From contig CAIYQZ010000062.1 in the NCBI GenBank assembly GCA_903928495.1, positions 36,433 through 100,432 on the forward strand: a DNA stretch of 64,000 nt, in the 5' to 3' direction. This DNA is from an uncultured bacterium (GTDB taxonomy: Bacteria; Pseudomonadota; Gammaproteobacteria; Burkholderiales; Burkholderiaceae_C). This document shows, piece after piece, positions 1 to 8,568 of the stretch. Position 1 is the first letter of the stretch, and each line of letters begins with the position of its first letter. A model generated the notes under the pieces. The model saw nothing but the letters and a program-made list of their open reading frames with translations. It ran no database searches and had not been told where the DNA came from. The position numbers and the translations under genes were made by a program.

Positions 1-630
1 GCAGGTGCGCCGGGCAGCGGGCTGCACTTTCACCTGAGCCTGACAGATGCGCTGGGCCGTGCCGTCATGGCCGACCCTGCTGGCCCAATGGGCTTGAGCG
101 ACACGGGGCTGCGCTTTGCCAATGGCCTGTTGGTGCACGCCGACGCCTTGGCGGCGCTGTGCGCGCCCACCGTCAACAGCTACAAGCGCCTGGCTGCCAG
201 CCACAGCGCCAGTGGCACCACCTGGTCACCTGTATGGAAAGCGATGGGGTTCAACAACCGCACCTGTCTGGTTCGCGCGATGGCAGGCCGCATCGAGTGG
301 CGCTTGCCAGACCCCAGCTGCAACATTTACGCTGCACTGGCCGCCACGCTGGCGGCTGGTCTGGACGGCATGGATCACCCTGCTCTGCCCCTGCCTCAGG
401 CCTGCGACGAAGACCTGTATCAGCGGTTTGCTGCCGACCAACCCATGCCCCCGCGCTTGCCACGCGACTTGCACTCAGCGTTGGATGCGCTGGAAGCTGA
501 CGCCCCTTTGCGACAAGCCGTGGGCGATGCGTTTTGCCAGCAATTTCTCGCGCTGAAGCGGGAGGAGTGGAGTGCCTATGCCCAACATGTCAGTGGGTGG
601 GAACTGGCGCGCTATGCCGCAGCGTTCTGA
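1..630 (+). CDS. glutamine synthetase family protein, C-terminal part
   Basis: The reading frame is open from the first base and ends at 630, so this is the last 209 residues of a longer protein. The residues shown match the catalytic C-terminal half of glutamine synthetase-fold ligases: the GSGLHFHLSL stretch holds the HxH metal/ATP-binding strand, NSYKRL and the RIEWRLPDPSCN segment follow in the usual order. Family members join ammonia or an amine to glutamate using ATP. Without the N-terminal part I cannot separate true GlnA from the gamma-glutamylpolyamine synthetase (PuuA) or GlnT types; the divergent spacing and lack of adenylylation loop sequence make a non-GlnA paralogue more likely. 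Confidence 0.85.
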   Translation, partial: AGAPGSGLHFHLSLTDALGRAVMADPAGPMGLSDTGLRFANGLLVHADALAALCAPTVNSYKRLAASHSASGTTWSPVWKAMGFNNRTCLVRAMAGRIEWRLPDPSCNIYAALAATLAAGLDGMDHPALPLPQACDEDLYQRFAADQPMPPRLPRDLHSALDALEADAPLRQAVGDAFCQQFLALKREEWSAYAQHVSGWELARYAAAF

Positions 631-689
631 GCCGTAGTCGGCATCGCGCTCCTTTCACTGGACGTGACCGCCCAGTGGTAAAGGTCGAT

Positions 690-887
690 TCACTCGGCCT
701 TTTTCATGGGGCATGTGTTCATGCCCAGCAGGGGGTAGAACGGGCACCAGCCCATGAGGCCCGTGGCCAGTGGGACCAGGCCCACATAGCCCCACACACC
801 CACGGTGCCAGTGACGGCCAGTGCGATCAGCGCCAGGCCGGCCACGATGCGAAGAATTTTGTCGATGCCGCCAACGTTTTTGGTCAT
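690..887 (-). CDS. YgaP-like DUF2892 small membrane protein
   Basis: A 65-residue protein with two hydrophobic helices (roughly residues 12-30 and 32-50) and the family signature GWCPFYPLLG near the end, followed by NTCPMKK. This is the DUF2892/YgaP transmembrane domain, found alone or attached to rhodanese domains; its biochemical role is not settled. It lies on the same strand downstream of a Crp/Fnr regulator gene, and a CRP/FNR-shaped inverted repeat at 985-1000 sits about 100 bases upstream of its start, so control by that regulator is plausible but inferred. Confidence 0.8.
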   Translation of the reverse strand: MTKNVGGIDKILRIVAGLALIALAVTGTVGVWGYVGLVPLATGLMGWCPFYPLLGMNTCPMKKAE

Positions 888-984
888 GATGGAAGTCTTT
901 CAATGAAGGTGAACACAAGGTGTGTCAGGGGTTGAACCCTTTCACGGCGTGACACGCATTGGAAACCCCATACCCGGGTTTGTA

Positions 985-1000
985 TGTGACCAGCGTCACC
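985..1000. promoter_or_regulatory. Candidate Crp/Fnr-family operator
   Basis: TGTGA-N6-TCACC, a near-perfect match to the TGTGA-N6-TCACA layout recognised by CRP-type proteins; the core GTGAC/GTCAC arms are exactly complementary. It lies between the Crp/Fnr gene (ends at 1019) and the YgaP-like gene (starts at 887). The pairing with that regulator is an inference from position. Confidence 0.45.
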
Positions 1001-1018
1001 CAGGCCTGTGGACTTTGG

Positions 1019-1714
1019 TCAGTTGCGGCTGCCTTGGGTGGCAACCTGGCGCAGCGCAACGCTGTCCTTGATGGTGATGCACTCGCGTGACAGTTCTACC
1101 CACCCCGAGCGCTCGAACCGATGCAACAGGCGGGTGACAATTTCGCGCACAGTCCCCAATTCATCGGCCAATGTCTGGTGAGTGGCCCGTACCTGACTGC
1201 CGTGCCCCAGCAATGTGGCTGCCAGTCGGCTGTCCAGCCGTTGGAAGGCCACAGCCTCGATCAGCCCTGTCAAGTCTGCCATGCGTGCGGCGAACAGACC
1301 GAGCACAAAGTCCCGAAACGCCTCCGACGCCATGGTCTGCCGAAACACGTGCGCAGGCATCAGAACGAGGTGGGTCGGCAGTGTGGTCACGCCCCTGGCT
1401 GTGAATGCCTGACCCACAAAGAGGCAGGCTGACGACACCAGGCACATTTCACCGGGCACCACCCTGTACAGCTCGAGTTCGCGCCCCTGTGACGATGTCC
1501 TGCTCACTCGCACCTCGCCTTCGAGCACCAGTGGGAACCCCTGGCACGCTTCCGTTTCCCGGAACAACACCGTGCCAGCCGGTGCGGACATCAGCGGCAA
1601 GGCCGGTGGCGTCGCGCTGCCACTGGCTGTCAACGAGTCCGACAGCGATGGATACAGTTCCATCAAGGCTTGCCATTCCTGCGGCGGTAGGGTAGGGATT
1701 GCGCTGGTGGTCAT
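1019..1714 (-). CDS. Crp/Fnr family transcriptional regulator
   Basis: 231 residues from the ATG at 1714 (an in-frame ATG also exists at 1750). The N-terminal half reads as a cNMP-binding-type beta-barrel (GTVLFRETEACQGFPLVLEG, then GRELELYRVVPGEMC), the C-terminal part as the winged helix of the family (TLADELGTVREIVTRLLHRF). No N-terminal Fe-S cysteine cluster of the FNR type is visible, so this looks like a Crp/Dnr-like member sensing an undetermined signal. It is the gene upstream of the YgaP-like membrane protein, an arrangement that suggests it regulates it. Start choice is uncertain. Confidence 0.85.
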   Translation of the reverse strand: MTTSAIPTLPPQEWQALMELYPSLSDSLTASGSATPPALPLMSAPAGTVLFRETEACQGFPLVLEGEVRVSRTSSQGRELELYRVVPGEMCLVSSACLFVGQAFTARGVTTLPTHLVLMPAHVFRQTMASEAFRDFVLGLFAARMADLTGLIEAVAFQRLDSRLAATLLGHGSQVRATHQTLADELGTVREIVTRLLHRFERSGWVELSRECITIKDSVALRQVATQGSRN

Positions 1715-1765
1715 GGTGTTGCTGGGCTGACTGAATGTGCGGAGCGGCATGGCCGTCGGGCCATT

Positions 1766-2032
1766 CTAGAACCGCGTCGCGGTCTCAAGGGTATGCAGGT
1801 ATTGCAGCGCGTGTTCGCGCGAGTGACCGCACATGTCAGGCTCAGGCCGCAGAGAGCCGCACACTGCAGGACGCTCTGGCTTGCCAAACAGGCGGCACCG
1901 AAAATCAGAATCCAGCTGCGGACATGGCACGCCAGCTGGCTTGGGCTGGGGCGCACCGCCATCCGGTTGGGGAATGGGTGAGCTGATGGAAGGCGCAATG
2001 CAGCAAGCGGCACAACCAGAGCGGCAATTCAT
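1766..2032 (-). CDS. YkgJ family cysteine cluster protein
   Basis: 88 residues, beginning MNCRSGCAACC, with eight cysteines in all (further ones in GVPCPQLD, FRCRLFG, AVCGSL and DMCGHS). This spacing is the YkgJ/UPF0153 putative zinc- or iron-chelating family signature. The function is not established. It stands alone, transcribed away from mnmG, and ends just upstream of the Crp/Fnr gene. Confidence 0.85.
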   Translation of the reverse strand: MNCRSGCAACCIAPSISSPIPQPDGGAPQPKPAGVPCPQLDSDFRCRLFGKPERPAVCGSLRPEPDMCGHSREHALQYLHTLETATRF

Positions 2033-2066
2033 CGGTAGGCGCTTTCAGGGTGATTGGGCGGCAGCT

Positions 2067-2082
2067 TGTTTCACGTGAAACA
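2067..2082. promoter_or_regulatory. parS: parS centromere site 1
   Basis: TGTTTCACGTGAAACA, a perfect 16-base palindrome identical to the widely conserved chromosomal parS sequence bound by ParB. It sits in the intergenic space upstream of mnmG. The matching parA and parB genes are in this window at 6.1-8.5 kb. Confidence 0.95.
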
Positions 2083-2210
2083 GGATCGATAAAATCAGGG
2101 GTGGTCTGACGGCTGTCTGGCCGTCGATCTCCTGCTTCTCATTTTGCAGCATTCAGCTTGCTTGCACCGCGCCCTGCGGCACCGGGGCCAACCTTATTCA
2201 GTGATGCGCC

Positions 2211-4262
2211 ATGTTGTACCCCGAAGAATTTGACGTGATTGTGGTTGGCGGTGGCCACGCCGGCACCGAGGCCGCGCTGGCCGCTGCCCGTATGGGCTGC
2301 AAAACCCTGCTGTTGAGCCACAACATTGAAACCTTGGGGCAAATGAGCTGCAACCCCAGCATCGGGGGCATCGGCAAAGGCCACCTGGTGAAAGAGGTGG
2401 ACGCGTTGGGTGGGGCCATGGGCATTGCCACCGACGAGGCGGGCATTCAGTTCCGGATTCTGAACAGCAGCAAAGGCCCTGCCGTGCGCGCCACCCGTGC
2501 GCAGGCCGACCGCATTCTGTACAAGGCTGCCATCCGCCACCGCCTGGAGAACCAGCCCAACCTTTGGTTGTTCCAGCAGGCTGTGGACGACCTGATGGTG
2601 GAGAGCGACGGCGTGAACGACCGTGTGGTGGGCGCCGTGACGCAGGTGGGCATTCAGTTCCGCAGCCGCACCGTGGTGCTGACCGCTGGCACGTTCCTCG
2701 ACGGCAAAATCCACGTGGGTTTGAACAACTACGCCGCCGGCCGTGCGGGCGATCCGCCGGCTGTGAGCTTGTCGGCCCGGTTGAAGGAGTTGAAGCTGCC
2801 GCAGGGCCGCCTGAAAACCGGCACGCCCCCGCGCATTGACGGCCGCAGCATCGACTACAGCAAATGCTCCGAACAGCCCGGTGACGGTGTGCCAGGTGGC
2901 ATGAACGCCGACCAGCCCGTGCCCGTTTTCAGCTTCATGGGCCATGCCCGCATGCACCCGCAGCAAATGCCGTGCTGGATCACGCACACCAACCAACGCA
3001 CGCACGACATCATCCGCAGCGGGTTTGACCGCAGTCCGATGTTCACCGGCAAGATTGAGGGAGTGGGCCCGCGCTACTGCCCCAGCGTGGAAGACAAAAT
3101 CAACCGCTTTGCCGACAAAGACAGCCACCAGATTTTTCTGGAACCTGAGGGTCTGACCACGCACGAGGTGTACCCCAACGGCATCAGCACCAGCCTGCCG
3201 TTCGACATTCAGTACGCACTCGTACGCAGCATGCCGGGCCTGGAAAACGCGCACATTTTGCGGCCCGGCTATGCCATTGAGTACGACTACTTCGACCCCC
3301 GCTCACTGAAAAGCAGCTTTGAGACCAAGCAGATCAACGGGCTGTTTTTTGCCGGGCAAATCAATGGCACCACAGGCTACGAAGAGGCGGCCGCGCAAGG
3401 TTTGTTTGCTGGTCTGAACGCGGGCTTGCAGGCCCGTCGTCTGGGTGGCGGCAACGACGCAGCCAGCTCCGCCGGTGCCCTGACTTACGCTGCAGACACC
3501 TGGCTGCCCGCCCGCGACGAGGCGTATCTGGGTGTGCTGGTGGACGACCTGATTTCCAAAGGCGTGACCGAGCCCTACCGCATGTTCACCAGCCGCGCCG
3601 AATTCCGCTTGCAACTGCGCGAAGACAACGCCGACATGCGCCTGACCGAAGCCGGGCGCGCATTGGGCCTGGTGGACAACGAGCGTTGGACCGCATTCTG
3701 CAAAAAGCGCGACGCTGTTTCACGTGAAACAGAGCGCATGAAGGCTACTTGGGTGAACCCGCGCAATCTGCCCGCCGACGAGTCGGTACGTGTGCTGGGC
3801 AAAGCCATCGAGCACGAATACAACCTGTTCGATCTGCTGCGCCGACCCGGCGTGGGTTACGCCGATCTGATGGGCATGGACGGCGGTAAACATGCCGAAG
3901 CCACGGTTGTTTCACGTGAAACACTGGGCGACGATTTGCTTGCCCAGGTGGTGGAGCAGGTAGAGATTGCCGCCAAGTATTCTGGCTACATCGATCGCCA
4001 AAAGGGGGATGTGGAGCGCGCCGCCCATTACGACAACCTCAAATTGCCGCCCGACCTGGACTACATGCAGGTCACCGCCCTCAGCATGGAGGCGCGCCAG
4101 CGCCTTGCAAAATACCGTCCCGAAACACTGGGCCTGGCCTCGCGCATGACGGGCATCACCCCCGCAACCATTTCGCTGTTGATGATCCATCTGAAAAAAG
4201 GCGGCTTCAAGGGGATGACGCTGCCTGATGCGAACTCGGTCCCTGAGAAGGTGGGTGCATGA
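2211..4262 (+). CDS. mnmG: tRNA uridine-5-carboxymethylaminomethyl modification enzyme MnmG
   Basis: 683 residues. With MnmE this FAD/NADH enzyme installs carboxymethylaminomethyl groups on U34 of certain tRNAs. Seen: an N-terminal dinucleotide-binding loop [12 protein letters not shown] (residues ~9-20), the family motifs [27 protein letters not shown] and [10 protein letters not shown], and a C-terminal helical region ending in [12 protein letters not shown]. It is longer than E. coli MnmG (629), with an insertion around residues 405-430. Its coding sequence contains two perfect parS sites, each encoding Val-Ser-Arg-Glu-Thr. The stop codon overlaps the rsmG start by ATGA, so the two are translationally coupled. 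Confidence 0.97.
   Translation: MLYPEEFDVIVVGGGHAGTEAALAAARMGCKTLLLSHNIETLGQMSCNPSIGGIGKGHLVKEVDALGGAMGIATDEAGIQFRILNSSKGPAVRATRAQADRILYKAAIRHRLENQPNLWLFQQAVDDLMVESDGVNDRVVGAVTQVGIQFRSRTVVLTAGTFLDGKIHVGLNNYAAGRAGDPPAVSLSARLKELKLPQGRLKTGTPPRIDGRSIDYSKCSEQPGDGVPGGMNADQPVPVFSFMGHARMHPQQMPCWITHTNQRTHDIIRSGFDRSPMFTGKIEGVGPRYCPSVEDKINRFADKDSHQIFLEPEGLTTHEVYPNGISTSLPFDIQYALVRSMPGLENAHILRPGYAIEYDYFDPRSLKSSFETKQINGLFFAGQINGTTGYEEAAAQGLFAGLNAGLQARRLGGGNDAASSAGALTYAADTWLPARDEAYLGVLVDDLISKGVTEPYRMFTSRAEFRLQLREDNADMRLTEAGRALGLVDNERWTAFCKKRDAVSRETERMKATWVNPRNLPADESVRVLGKAIEHEYNLFDLLRRPGVGYADLMGMDGGKHAEATVVSRETLGDDLLAQVVEQVEIAAKYSGYIDRQKGDVERAAHYDNLKLPPDLDYMQVTALSMEARQRLAKYRPETLGLASRMTGITPATISLLMIHLKKGGFKGMTLPDANSVPEKVGA
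3716..3731. promoter_or_regulatory. parS: parS centromere site 2 (inside mnmG)
   Basis: TGTTTCACGTGAAACA, perfect copy of the canonical ParB site, located within the mnmG coding sequence, where it specifies Val-Ser-Arg-Glu-Thr. Confidence 0.93.
3908..3923. promoter_or_regulatory. parS: parS centromere site 3 (inside mnmG)
   Basis: A second perfect TGTTTCACGTGAAACA within mnmG, 192 bases from site 2 and in the same reading phase, so it again encodes Val-Ser-Arg-Glu-Thr. Confidence 0.93.
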
Positions 4263-4933
4263 CGACGGGGGCCCGAGCCCGCCTTTCTCAGGCTGCCCAG
4301 ACTTTGTCTTTGGACTTGGGTGAAGCCCAGTTGGACCAACTGCTGGCCTACATGGACTGGCTGGCAAAGTGGAACAAGGTCTACAACCTCACCTCGCTGC
4401 GCGACCCGGCAGAGATGCTGAGCCACCACCTCATTGACAGCTTGACGGCGGTGTGCCCCTTGCAGATGTATGCGCGGTCCTTGCCAACACAGGCCGATTC
4501 TGCGCCTGTACGGGTGCTGGACGTGGGTTCTGGTGGCGGCCTGCCCGGCGTGGTGCTGGCCATTTGTTTGCCTCAGTTGCATGTGACCTGTGTGGACACT
4601 GTGAACAAGAAGGCAGCCTTCATCCAGCAGGTAGCCGTTGCTTTGCGTTTGCCCAACCTGAAGGGACTGCACGCACGGGTGGAGTCAGTGGATGGCGGCT
4701 TTGACGTGGTCACGTCACGGGCATTTGCCTCGCTGGCGGACTTCACCACTTGGTCGGTCAAGGCGCTGAAACCGGGCGCGGTGTGGATGGCGATGAAGGG
4801 CAGGCATCCGGCGGAAGAGCTGGCGGCTTTGGGCGCCGGCGTGGAAGTGTTTCACGTGGAACCTCTGGTGGTGCCGGGGTTGGATGTGGAGCGGTGTTTG
4901 GTGTGGATGCGGGTGGCTGGTCTTTCGCGCTGA
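4259..4933 (+). CDS. rsmG: 16S rRNA (guanine527-N7)-methyltransferase RsmG
   Basis: 224 residues, starting inside the mnmG stop codon (ATGA overlap at 4259-4262). It methylates G527 of 16S rRNA using S-adenosylmethionine. Seen: the family helix [16 protein letters not shown] near residue 30, SHHLIDSL, the SAM-binding loop [12 protein letters not shown] (~residues 85-96), then VTSRAFASL. Length matches the family. Near the 3' end it carries a slightly degenerate parS site (4848-4863) read in a different phase from those in mnmG. Loss of this enzyme is known to give low-level streptomycin resistance in other bacteria. Confidence 0.97.
   Translation: MTTGARARLSQAAQTLSLDLGEAQLDQLLAYMDWLAKWNKVYNLTSLRDPAEMLSHHLIDSLTAVCPLQMYARSLPTQADSAPVRVLDVGSGGGLPGVVLAICLPQLHVTCVDTVNKKAAFIQQVAVALRLPNLKGLHARVESVDGGFDVVTSRAFASLADFTTWSVKALKPGAVWMAMKGRHPAEELAALGAGVEVFHVEPLVVPGLDVERCLVWMRVAGLSR
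4848..4863. promoter_or_regulatory. parS: Probable parS site 4 (inside rsmG)
   Basis: TGTTTCACGTGGAACC differs from the canonical parS at positions 12 and 16 only and keeps the central CACGTG. Its closeness to three perfect copies makes ParB binding likely. Confidence 0.7.
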
Positions 4934-5458
4934 GATTTCGCTCTTGAACCTCGCGTCAGGGGGTGGGCGTGGCTGCTGTTCTCCGGCCCTGCTCGCAGGC
5001 GGCTTTTTGTGGGGCTTTGAGATTGCTTCGTTAACGCTGCTTGCGTGAGCGATTTCTGTGGCAACCGCGAATGGGGGCCTGCGCCCATCCGCCCCACCCA
5101 CCCCCTGGGAGTGACGGGTGGGTGGAACCACTCAACAGCCATAGGTGCACAAATGGGGAGTTCCGGTTTTTCTTGGTGGTGTGCCCAGATGTCAGCCAGC
5201 GGGGTGTGGTGGGCGCGTGAGCGCAGGCCCCCATTCGCGGTTGCCACATAGCAGAACAACCAGCACGGTGTTAGCGAAACAGCAGCTGAAAACCCCAAGC
5301 GTTCGCCCGCGAGCAAGGCCGGAGTCCACGCGCCCACCACGCCCCGTCCCCACAAAAGCCGCGCATGACACAAAGCACCTATTCCCGCTCAACCATCGCA
5401 AGCCAACGCACAAGCCCCTCCCGTAAACTCACCCCCCTCCCCACACTAAAACACCACC
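4934..5458. other. 525-base intergenic region with a long inverted repeat
   Basis: No convincing coding sequence is present between rsmG and the LysE-type gene. The region is dominated by the inverted repeat described separately (about 4979-5084 against 5221-5327). The loop between the arms holds a small stem built from CCACCCACCCC and CGGGTGGGTGG. The last 100 bases are C-rich and presumably contain the promoter of the downstream exporter gene, though no clear -35/-10 pair can be picked. Confidence 0.6.
4979..5327. repeat. Long imperfect inverted repeat (possible miniature element)
   Basis: Bases 5058-5084 and 5221-5247 are exact reverse complements over 27 bases, beginning GTGGCAACCGCG on the left arm. 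The similarity extends outward with mismatches: left-arm CTCCGGCCCTGCTCGCAGGCG is answered on the opposite strand by CTCCGGCCTTGCTCGCGGGCG near 5310-5330. The arms are about 105 bases long around a 136-base loop. It could be two head-to-head copies of an intergenic repeat, a miniature transposable element, or a structured RNA/DNA feature. Confidence 0.65.
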
Positions 5459-6073
5459 ATGTTCGGCATTGCAGACTACGGCGCCTTTGTGGCTGCCATC
5501 GTGTTGTTTCTGGCCATTCCTGGCCCCGGCAACCTCGCGCTGATCACCTCCACCGGCAAAGGTGGCATCAGTGGGGGCCTGGCCGCCACTTTCGGCGTGA
5601 TTGCCGGTGACCAGGTGCTGATGTGGTTGGCTGTGGCGGGAGTGGCCGCTTTGTTGGCCACCTATCCGGCAGCGTTCAGCGCGGTGCAATGGCTGGGTGC
5701 CGCCTACCTGGCATGGCTTGGCTGGAAGATGGTGACGGCCAAACCCGGTGCTGCGCCCATTTTGAACATCCGCCCCCGTCAATACTTTCAGCAGGCGTTG
5801 GGCATCACCCTGCTCAACCCCAAGGCCATTGTGTTTTACATGGCCTTCTTCCCTTTGTTTGTGGACCCCGCCCGGCATCAGGGCTTGATCACCTTTGGTG
5901 CCATGGCTGCCACCATTGCGGCCCTGACCTTTCTGTACGGGCTCGGCGTCACCCTGCTTACCTACCATCTGGCCGAGCGACTGCGCGCCAGCCCACGCAT
6001 CGCCAGCGGGCTGGAGAAGCTGGCCGGGGTGTTCCTCATCGGGTTTGGCCTCAAACTCGCGCTGTCCAAGTAA
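5459..6073 (+). CDS. LysE/RhtB family amino-acid exporter
   Basis: 204 residues, predominantly hydrophobic with about six predicted membrane segments. The N-terminal helix carries the family motif FLAIPGPGNLALITST followed by GGISGGLAATFGVIAGDQ, and the middle has the AAYLAWLGWKMV segment and LNPKAIVFYMAFFPLFV, all typical of the LysE/RhtB exporter superfamily. Such proteins export lysine/arginine, threonine or homoserine by proton antiport; the substrate here cannot be read from sequence. It lies 21 bases upstream of parA on the same strand. Confidence 0.93.
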   Translation: MFGIADYGAFVAAIVLFLAIPGPGNLALITSTGKGGISGGLAATFGVIAGDQVLMWLAVAGVAALLATYPAAFSAVQWLGAAYLAWLGWKMVTAKPGAAPILNIRPRQYFQQALGITLLNPKAIVFYMAFFPLFVDPARHQGLITFGAMAATIAALTFLYGLGVTLLTYHLAERLRASPRIASGLEKLAGVFLIGFGLKLALSK

Positions 6074-6094
6074 GCCTGCCTTCTCTTCACCACC

Positions 6095-6865
6095 ATGGCC
6101 CACATTTTTTGCATTGCCAACCAAAAAGGCGGGGTGGGCAAAACCACCACCACCGTCAACCTGGCCGCCGGTCTGGCCCAGGTGGGACAGCGTGTGCTGA
6201 TGGTGGACCTGGACCCGCAGGGCAACGCCACCATGGGTTCGGGCGTGGACAAGCGCCAACTGCCCCACACCGTATACGACGTCCTCTTGGAATCTGCCAC
6301 CGTCGCCGAGGCCCGTGTGCGCAGTGAAAAATGTGGCTACGACATCCTCGGCGCCAACCGCGAGCTGGCTGGCGCCGAGGTGGAACTGGTGGACCTGGAG
6401 CGCCGCGAAAAGCGCCTGAAAGCGGCGCTGTCCGTGGTTGATGCCGAGTACGACTTTGTGCTGATCGACTGCCCGCCGTCATTGAGTTTGCTCACCCTCA
6501 ACGGACTGTGCTCGGCGCACGGCGTGATCGTGCCCATGCAGTGCGAATACTTCGCGCTGGAAGGTCTGACTGACCTGGTCAACACCATCAAGCAAGTGCA
6601 CGCCAACCTGAACCGAGACCTGAAGATCATCGGCCTGCTGCGCGTGATGTTTGACCCGCGCATCACCCTGCAACAGCAGGTGAGCGACCAGCTCAAAGGC
6701 CATTTTGGCGACAAGGTGTTTAACACCGTGATCCCGCGCAACGTGCGCCTGGCTGAGGCCCCCAGTTACGGCTTGCCTGGCGTGGTGTTCGACCCTTCCG
6801 CCAAAGGCAGCCAGGCGTTTGTGGCGTTTGCCCAGGAGCTGGTCGAGCGCAACCGTTCGACCTGA
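6095..6865 (+). CDS. parA: Chromosome partitioning ATPase ParA/Soj
   Basis: 256 residues. Begins MAHIFCIANQKGGVGKTTTT, the deviant Walker A box of ParA/MinD ATPases (signature lysine plus KTT), followed by LMVDLDPQGNATMG and the Walker B region FVLIDCPPSLSLLT. Short N-terminus without a helix-turn-helix, so this is the small chromosomal (Soj-type) ParA. It cycles between nucleoid-bound ATP form and released ADP form under ParB stimulation and moves the ParB-parS complex near the origin. Four parS sites lie 1.2-4 kb upstream, and parB follows after one intervening gene. Confidence 0.97.
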   Translation: MAHIFCIANQKGGVGKTTTTVNLAAGLAQVGQRVLMVDLDPQGNATMGSGVDKRQLPHTVYDVLLESATVAEARVRSEKCGYDILGANRELAGAEVELVDLERREKRLKAALSVVDAEYDFVLIDCPPSLSLLTLNGLCSAHGVIVPMQCEYFALEGLTDLVNTIKQVHANLNRDLKIIGLLRVMFDPRITLQQQVSDQLKGHFGDKVFNTVIPRNVRLAEAPSYGLPGVVFDPSAKGSQAFVAFAQELVERNRST

Positions 6866-6885
6866 CTGCGAGATCATTCTTAAGA

Positions 6886-6927
6886 AAAATGTGCTCTGCC
6901 GCTTGTCTGTATTGAATTCTTTGCTAT
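6886..6927 (+). repeat. Dispersed GCCGCTTG...GCTAT repeat, copy A
   Basis: The stretch with core GCCGCTTGTCTGTATT and terminal TTTGCTAT is nearly the same as 31034-31077 in this window (about six differences over 41 bases). Its last bases supply the ATG of the downstream hydrolase gene. Confidence 0.6.
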
Positions 6928-7477
6928 GCCTGATATTGCCGCTACATCCCCTGTGCTGACCCTGCCCGGCTGGCAAAACAGCGGCCCTGAGCATTGGCAA
7001 AGCCGGTGGGACGTGTTGCACGGCTACCAGCGTGTGGAGCAGCACGATTGGATGAAGCCCTTGCGCGGCGACTGGCTCATCCAGCTCGAAGAAGCCGTGC
7101 TGGCCTGTGCCCAACCCTCCGTGCTGGTGGCGCACAGCCTGGGCTGTATTCAGGTGGCAGCCTGGGCCAGCGTCAGCCACAACACCCACCGCGTGAAAGC
7201 CGCCTTGCTGGTGGCGCCGGGCGATGTGGAGCGGTCCGACCTCGCCCCGTCTTTGCCCACGTGGCAGCCCATTGCCCTGCAACGCCTGCCCTTCTTCAGT
7301 GTGCTGGTGGCCAGCCACAACGACCCTTATTGCAGCTTTGAGCGCGCCGCCAGTTTCGCCCACGCTTGGGGCAGTTCGCTTCAAGACCTGGGGAGCGCCG
7401 GCCACATCAACGCTGAGTCTGGGCTGGGTGATTGGCCGCAGGGTTATGAGTGGCTGACCGCATTGTCTGCCGCCTGA
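6926..7477 (+). CDS. RBBP9/YdeN family alpha/beta hydrolase
   Basis: 183 residues. Contains LTLPGWQNSGPEHWQSRW near the start, the nucleophile elbow VLVAHSLGCI (Ser at about residue 70) and VASHNDPYCSFE followed by GSAGHINAESG, giving Ser, Asp and His in the expected order for an RBBP9/YdeN-like serine hydrolase. Substrates of bacterial members are mostly unknown. It sits between parA and parB, 60 bases after parA, and its 3' end lies 38 bases before the parB start, so it probably shares their transcript. No direct role in segregation is known. Confidence 0.88.
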   Translation: MPDIAATSPVLTLPGWQNSGPEHWQSRWDVLHGYQRVEQHDWMKPLRGDWLIQLEEAVLACAQPSVLVAHSLGCIQVAAWASVSHNTHRVKAALLVAPGDVERSDLAPSLPTWQPIALQRLPFFSVLVASHNDPYCSFERAASFAHAWGSSLQDLGSAGHINAESGLGDWPQGYEWLTALSAA

Positions 7478-7515
7478 CCGTCTTCGTCTGCTCTTCCCGA
7501 AAGACCTCCCACACC

Positions 7516-8508
7516 ATGGCAACCTCCAAACCCAAAGGCCTGGGCCGCGGCCTTGAAGCCCTGCTGGGCCCCAAACTCGGCACCGCGTTTGGCGACACCC
7601 CGGCCGATGGCAGCCCCGTCCCGGCTGACACGCCCAGCGCCTTGTCGCTGGGCGACCTGGTACCTGGCACCTACCAGCCCCGTACCCGCATGGACGAAGG
7701 TGCGCTGTACGAACTGGCCGAGAGCATCAAGGCCCAGGGCATCATGCAGCCCATCCTGGTGCGCCCCCTGCCGGAGGCCGATGGCCTGGCCCGCCTGGCG
7801 CAATTGCAAACGGGCCAAGGCCAGGCCGTGACCGAGCGTGGGGCGCGCCCGGTGTATGAAATCATCGCGGGCGAGCGCCGCTTCCGTGCCGCCAAGCTGG
7901 CTGGCCTGGACACCGTGCCCGTACTGGTGCGCAACGTGCCCAACGAAGCCGCCGCCGCCATGGCGCTGATCGAAAACATCCAGCGCGAAGACCTGAACCC
8001 GTTGGAAGAAGCCCAGGGCCTTCAGCGCCTCATCAAGGAATTTGGCTTGACGCATGAGCAGGCTGCCCAGGCCGTGGGCCGTTCGCGCAGCGCGGGCAGC
8101 AACCTGCTGCGCCTGCTGAACCTGGCCGAGCCCGTGCAAACCATGCTGATGGCCGGCGATGTGGACATGGGCCATGCCCGCGCCCTGCTCACGCTGGACA
8201 AGGCCACCCAAATCACGGCAGCGAACCAGATTGCAGCCAAAAAGCTGTCGGTGCGCGAGGCTGAAAGCCTGGCCAAAAAGCTGGGCGCGGAGTTTGCGCT
8301 CACGCCGCAAAAGCCCAAAAAAGAAAAGTCACGCGACATCAAACGCGTGGAAGACGAACTGGCTGACCTGCTCATGGCCAGCGTGGAAGTGCGAGTGAAA
8401 AAGCGCATCAGGCGCCACGGCAAGTTGGAGGACGTGGGCGAATTGGCCATTGGTTTTGGCTCGCTCGACGAGCTGAATGGCCTGATCGAACGTCTGCGCG
8501 GCGGCTGA
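7516..8508 (+). CDS. parB: Chromosome partitioning protein ParB/Spo0J
   Basis: 330 residues from ATG 7516; upstream in-frame starts to 7450 overlap the hydrolase gene and are not conserved-looking. The N-terminus KGLGRGLEALLG is the ParA-interacting tail. Then come the CTP-binding boxes, including IIAGERRFRAAKLAGL, and ENIQREDLNPLEEAQG, the helix-turn-helix THEQAAQAVGRSRSAGSNLLRL that reads parS, and a C-terminal dimerisation region. An insertion of about 25 residues (PEADGLARLA onward) lies between the first two boxes. ParB loads at parS and spreads as a CTP-dependent clamp. Confidence 0.97.
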   Translation: MATSKPKGLGRGLEALLGPKLGTAFGDTPADGSPVPADTPSALSLGDLVPGTYQPRTRMDEGALYELAESIKAQGIMQPILVRPLPEADGLARLAQLQTGQGQAVTERGARPVYEIIAGERRFRAAKLAGLDTVPVLVRNVPNEAAAAMALIENIQREDLNPLEEAQGLQRLIKEFGLTHEQAAQAVGRSRSAGSNLLRLLNLAEPVQTMLMAGDVDMGHARALLTLDKATQITAANQIAAKKLSVREAESLAKKLGAEFALTPQKPKKEKSRDIKRVEDELADLLMASVEVRVKKRIRRHGKLEDVGELAIGFGSLDELNGLIERLRGG

Positions 8509-8568
8509 GGCAGCCAAAACGTGTTCGTATACTGATTGCTTTCAAACCCTAAAACATCGGGAGATTCC

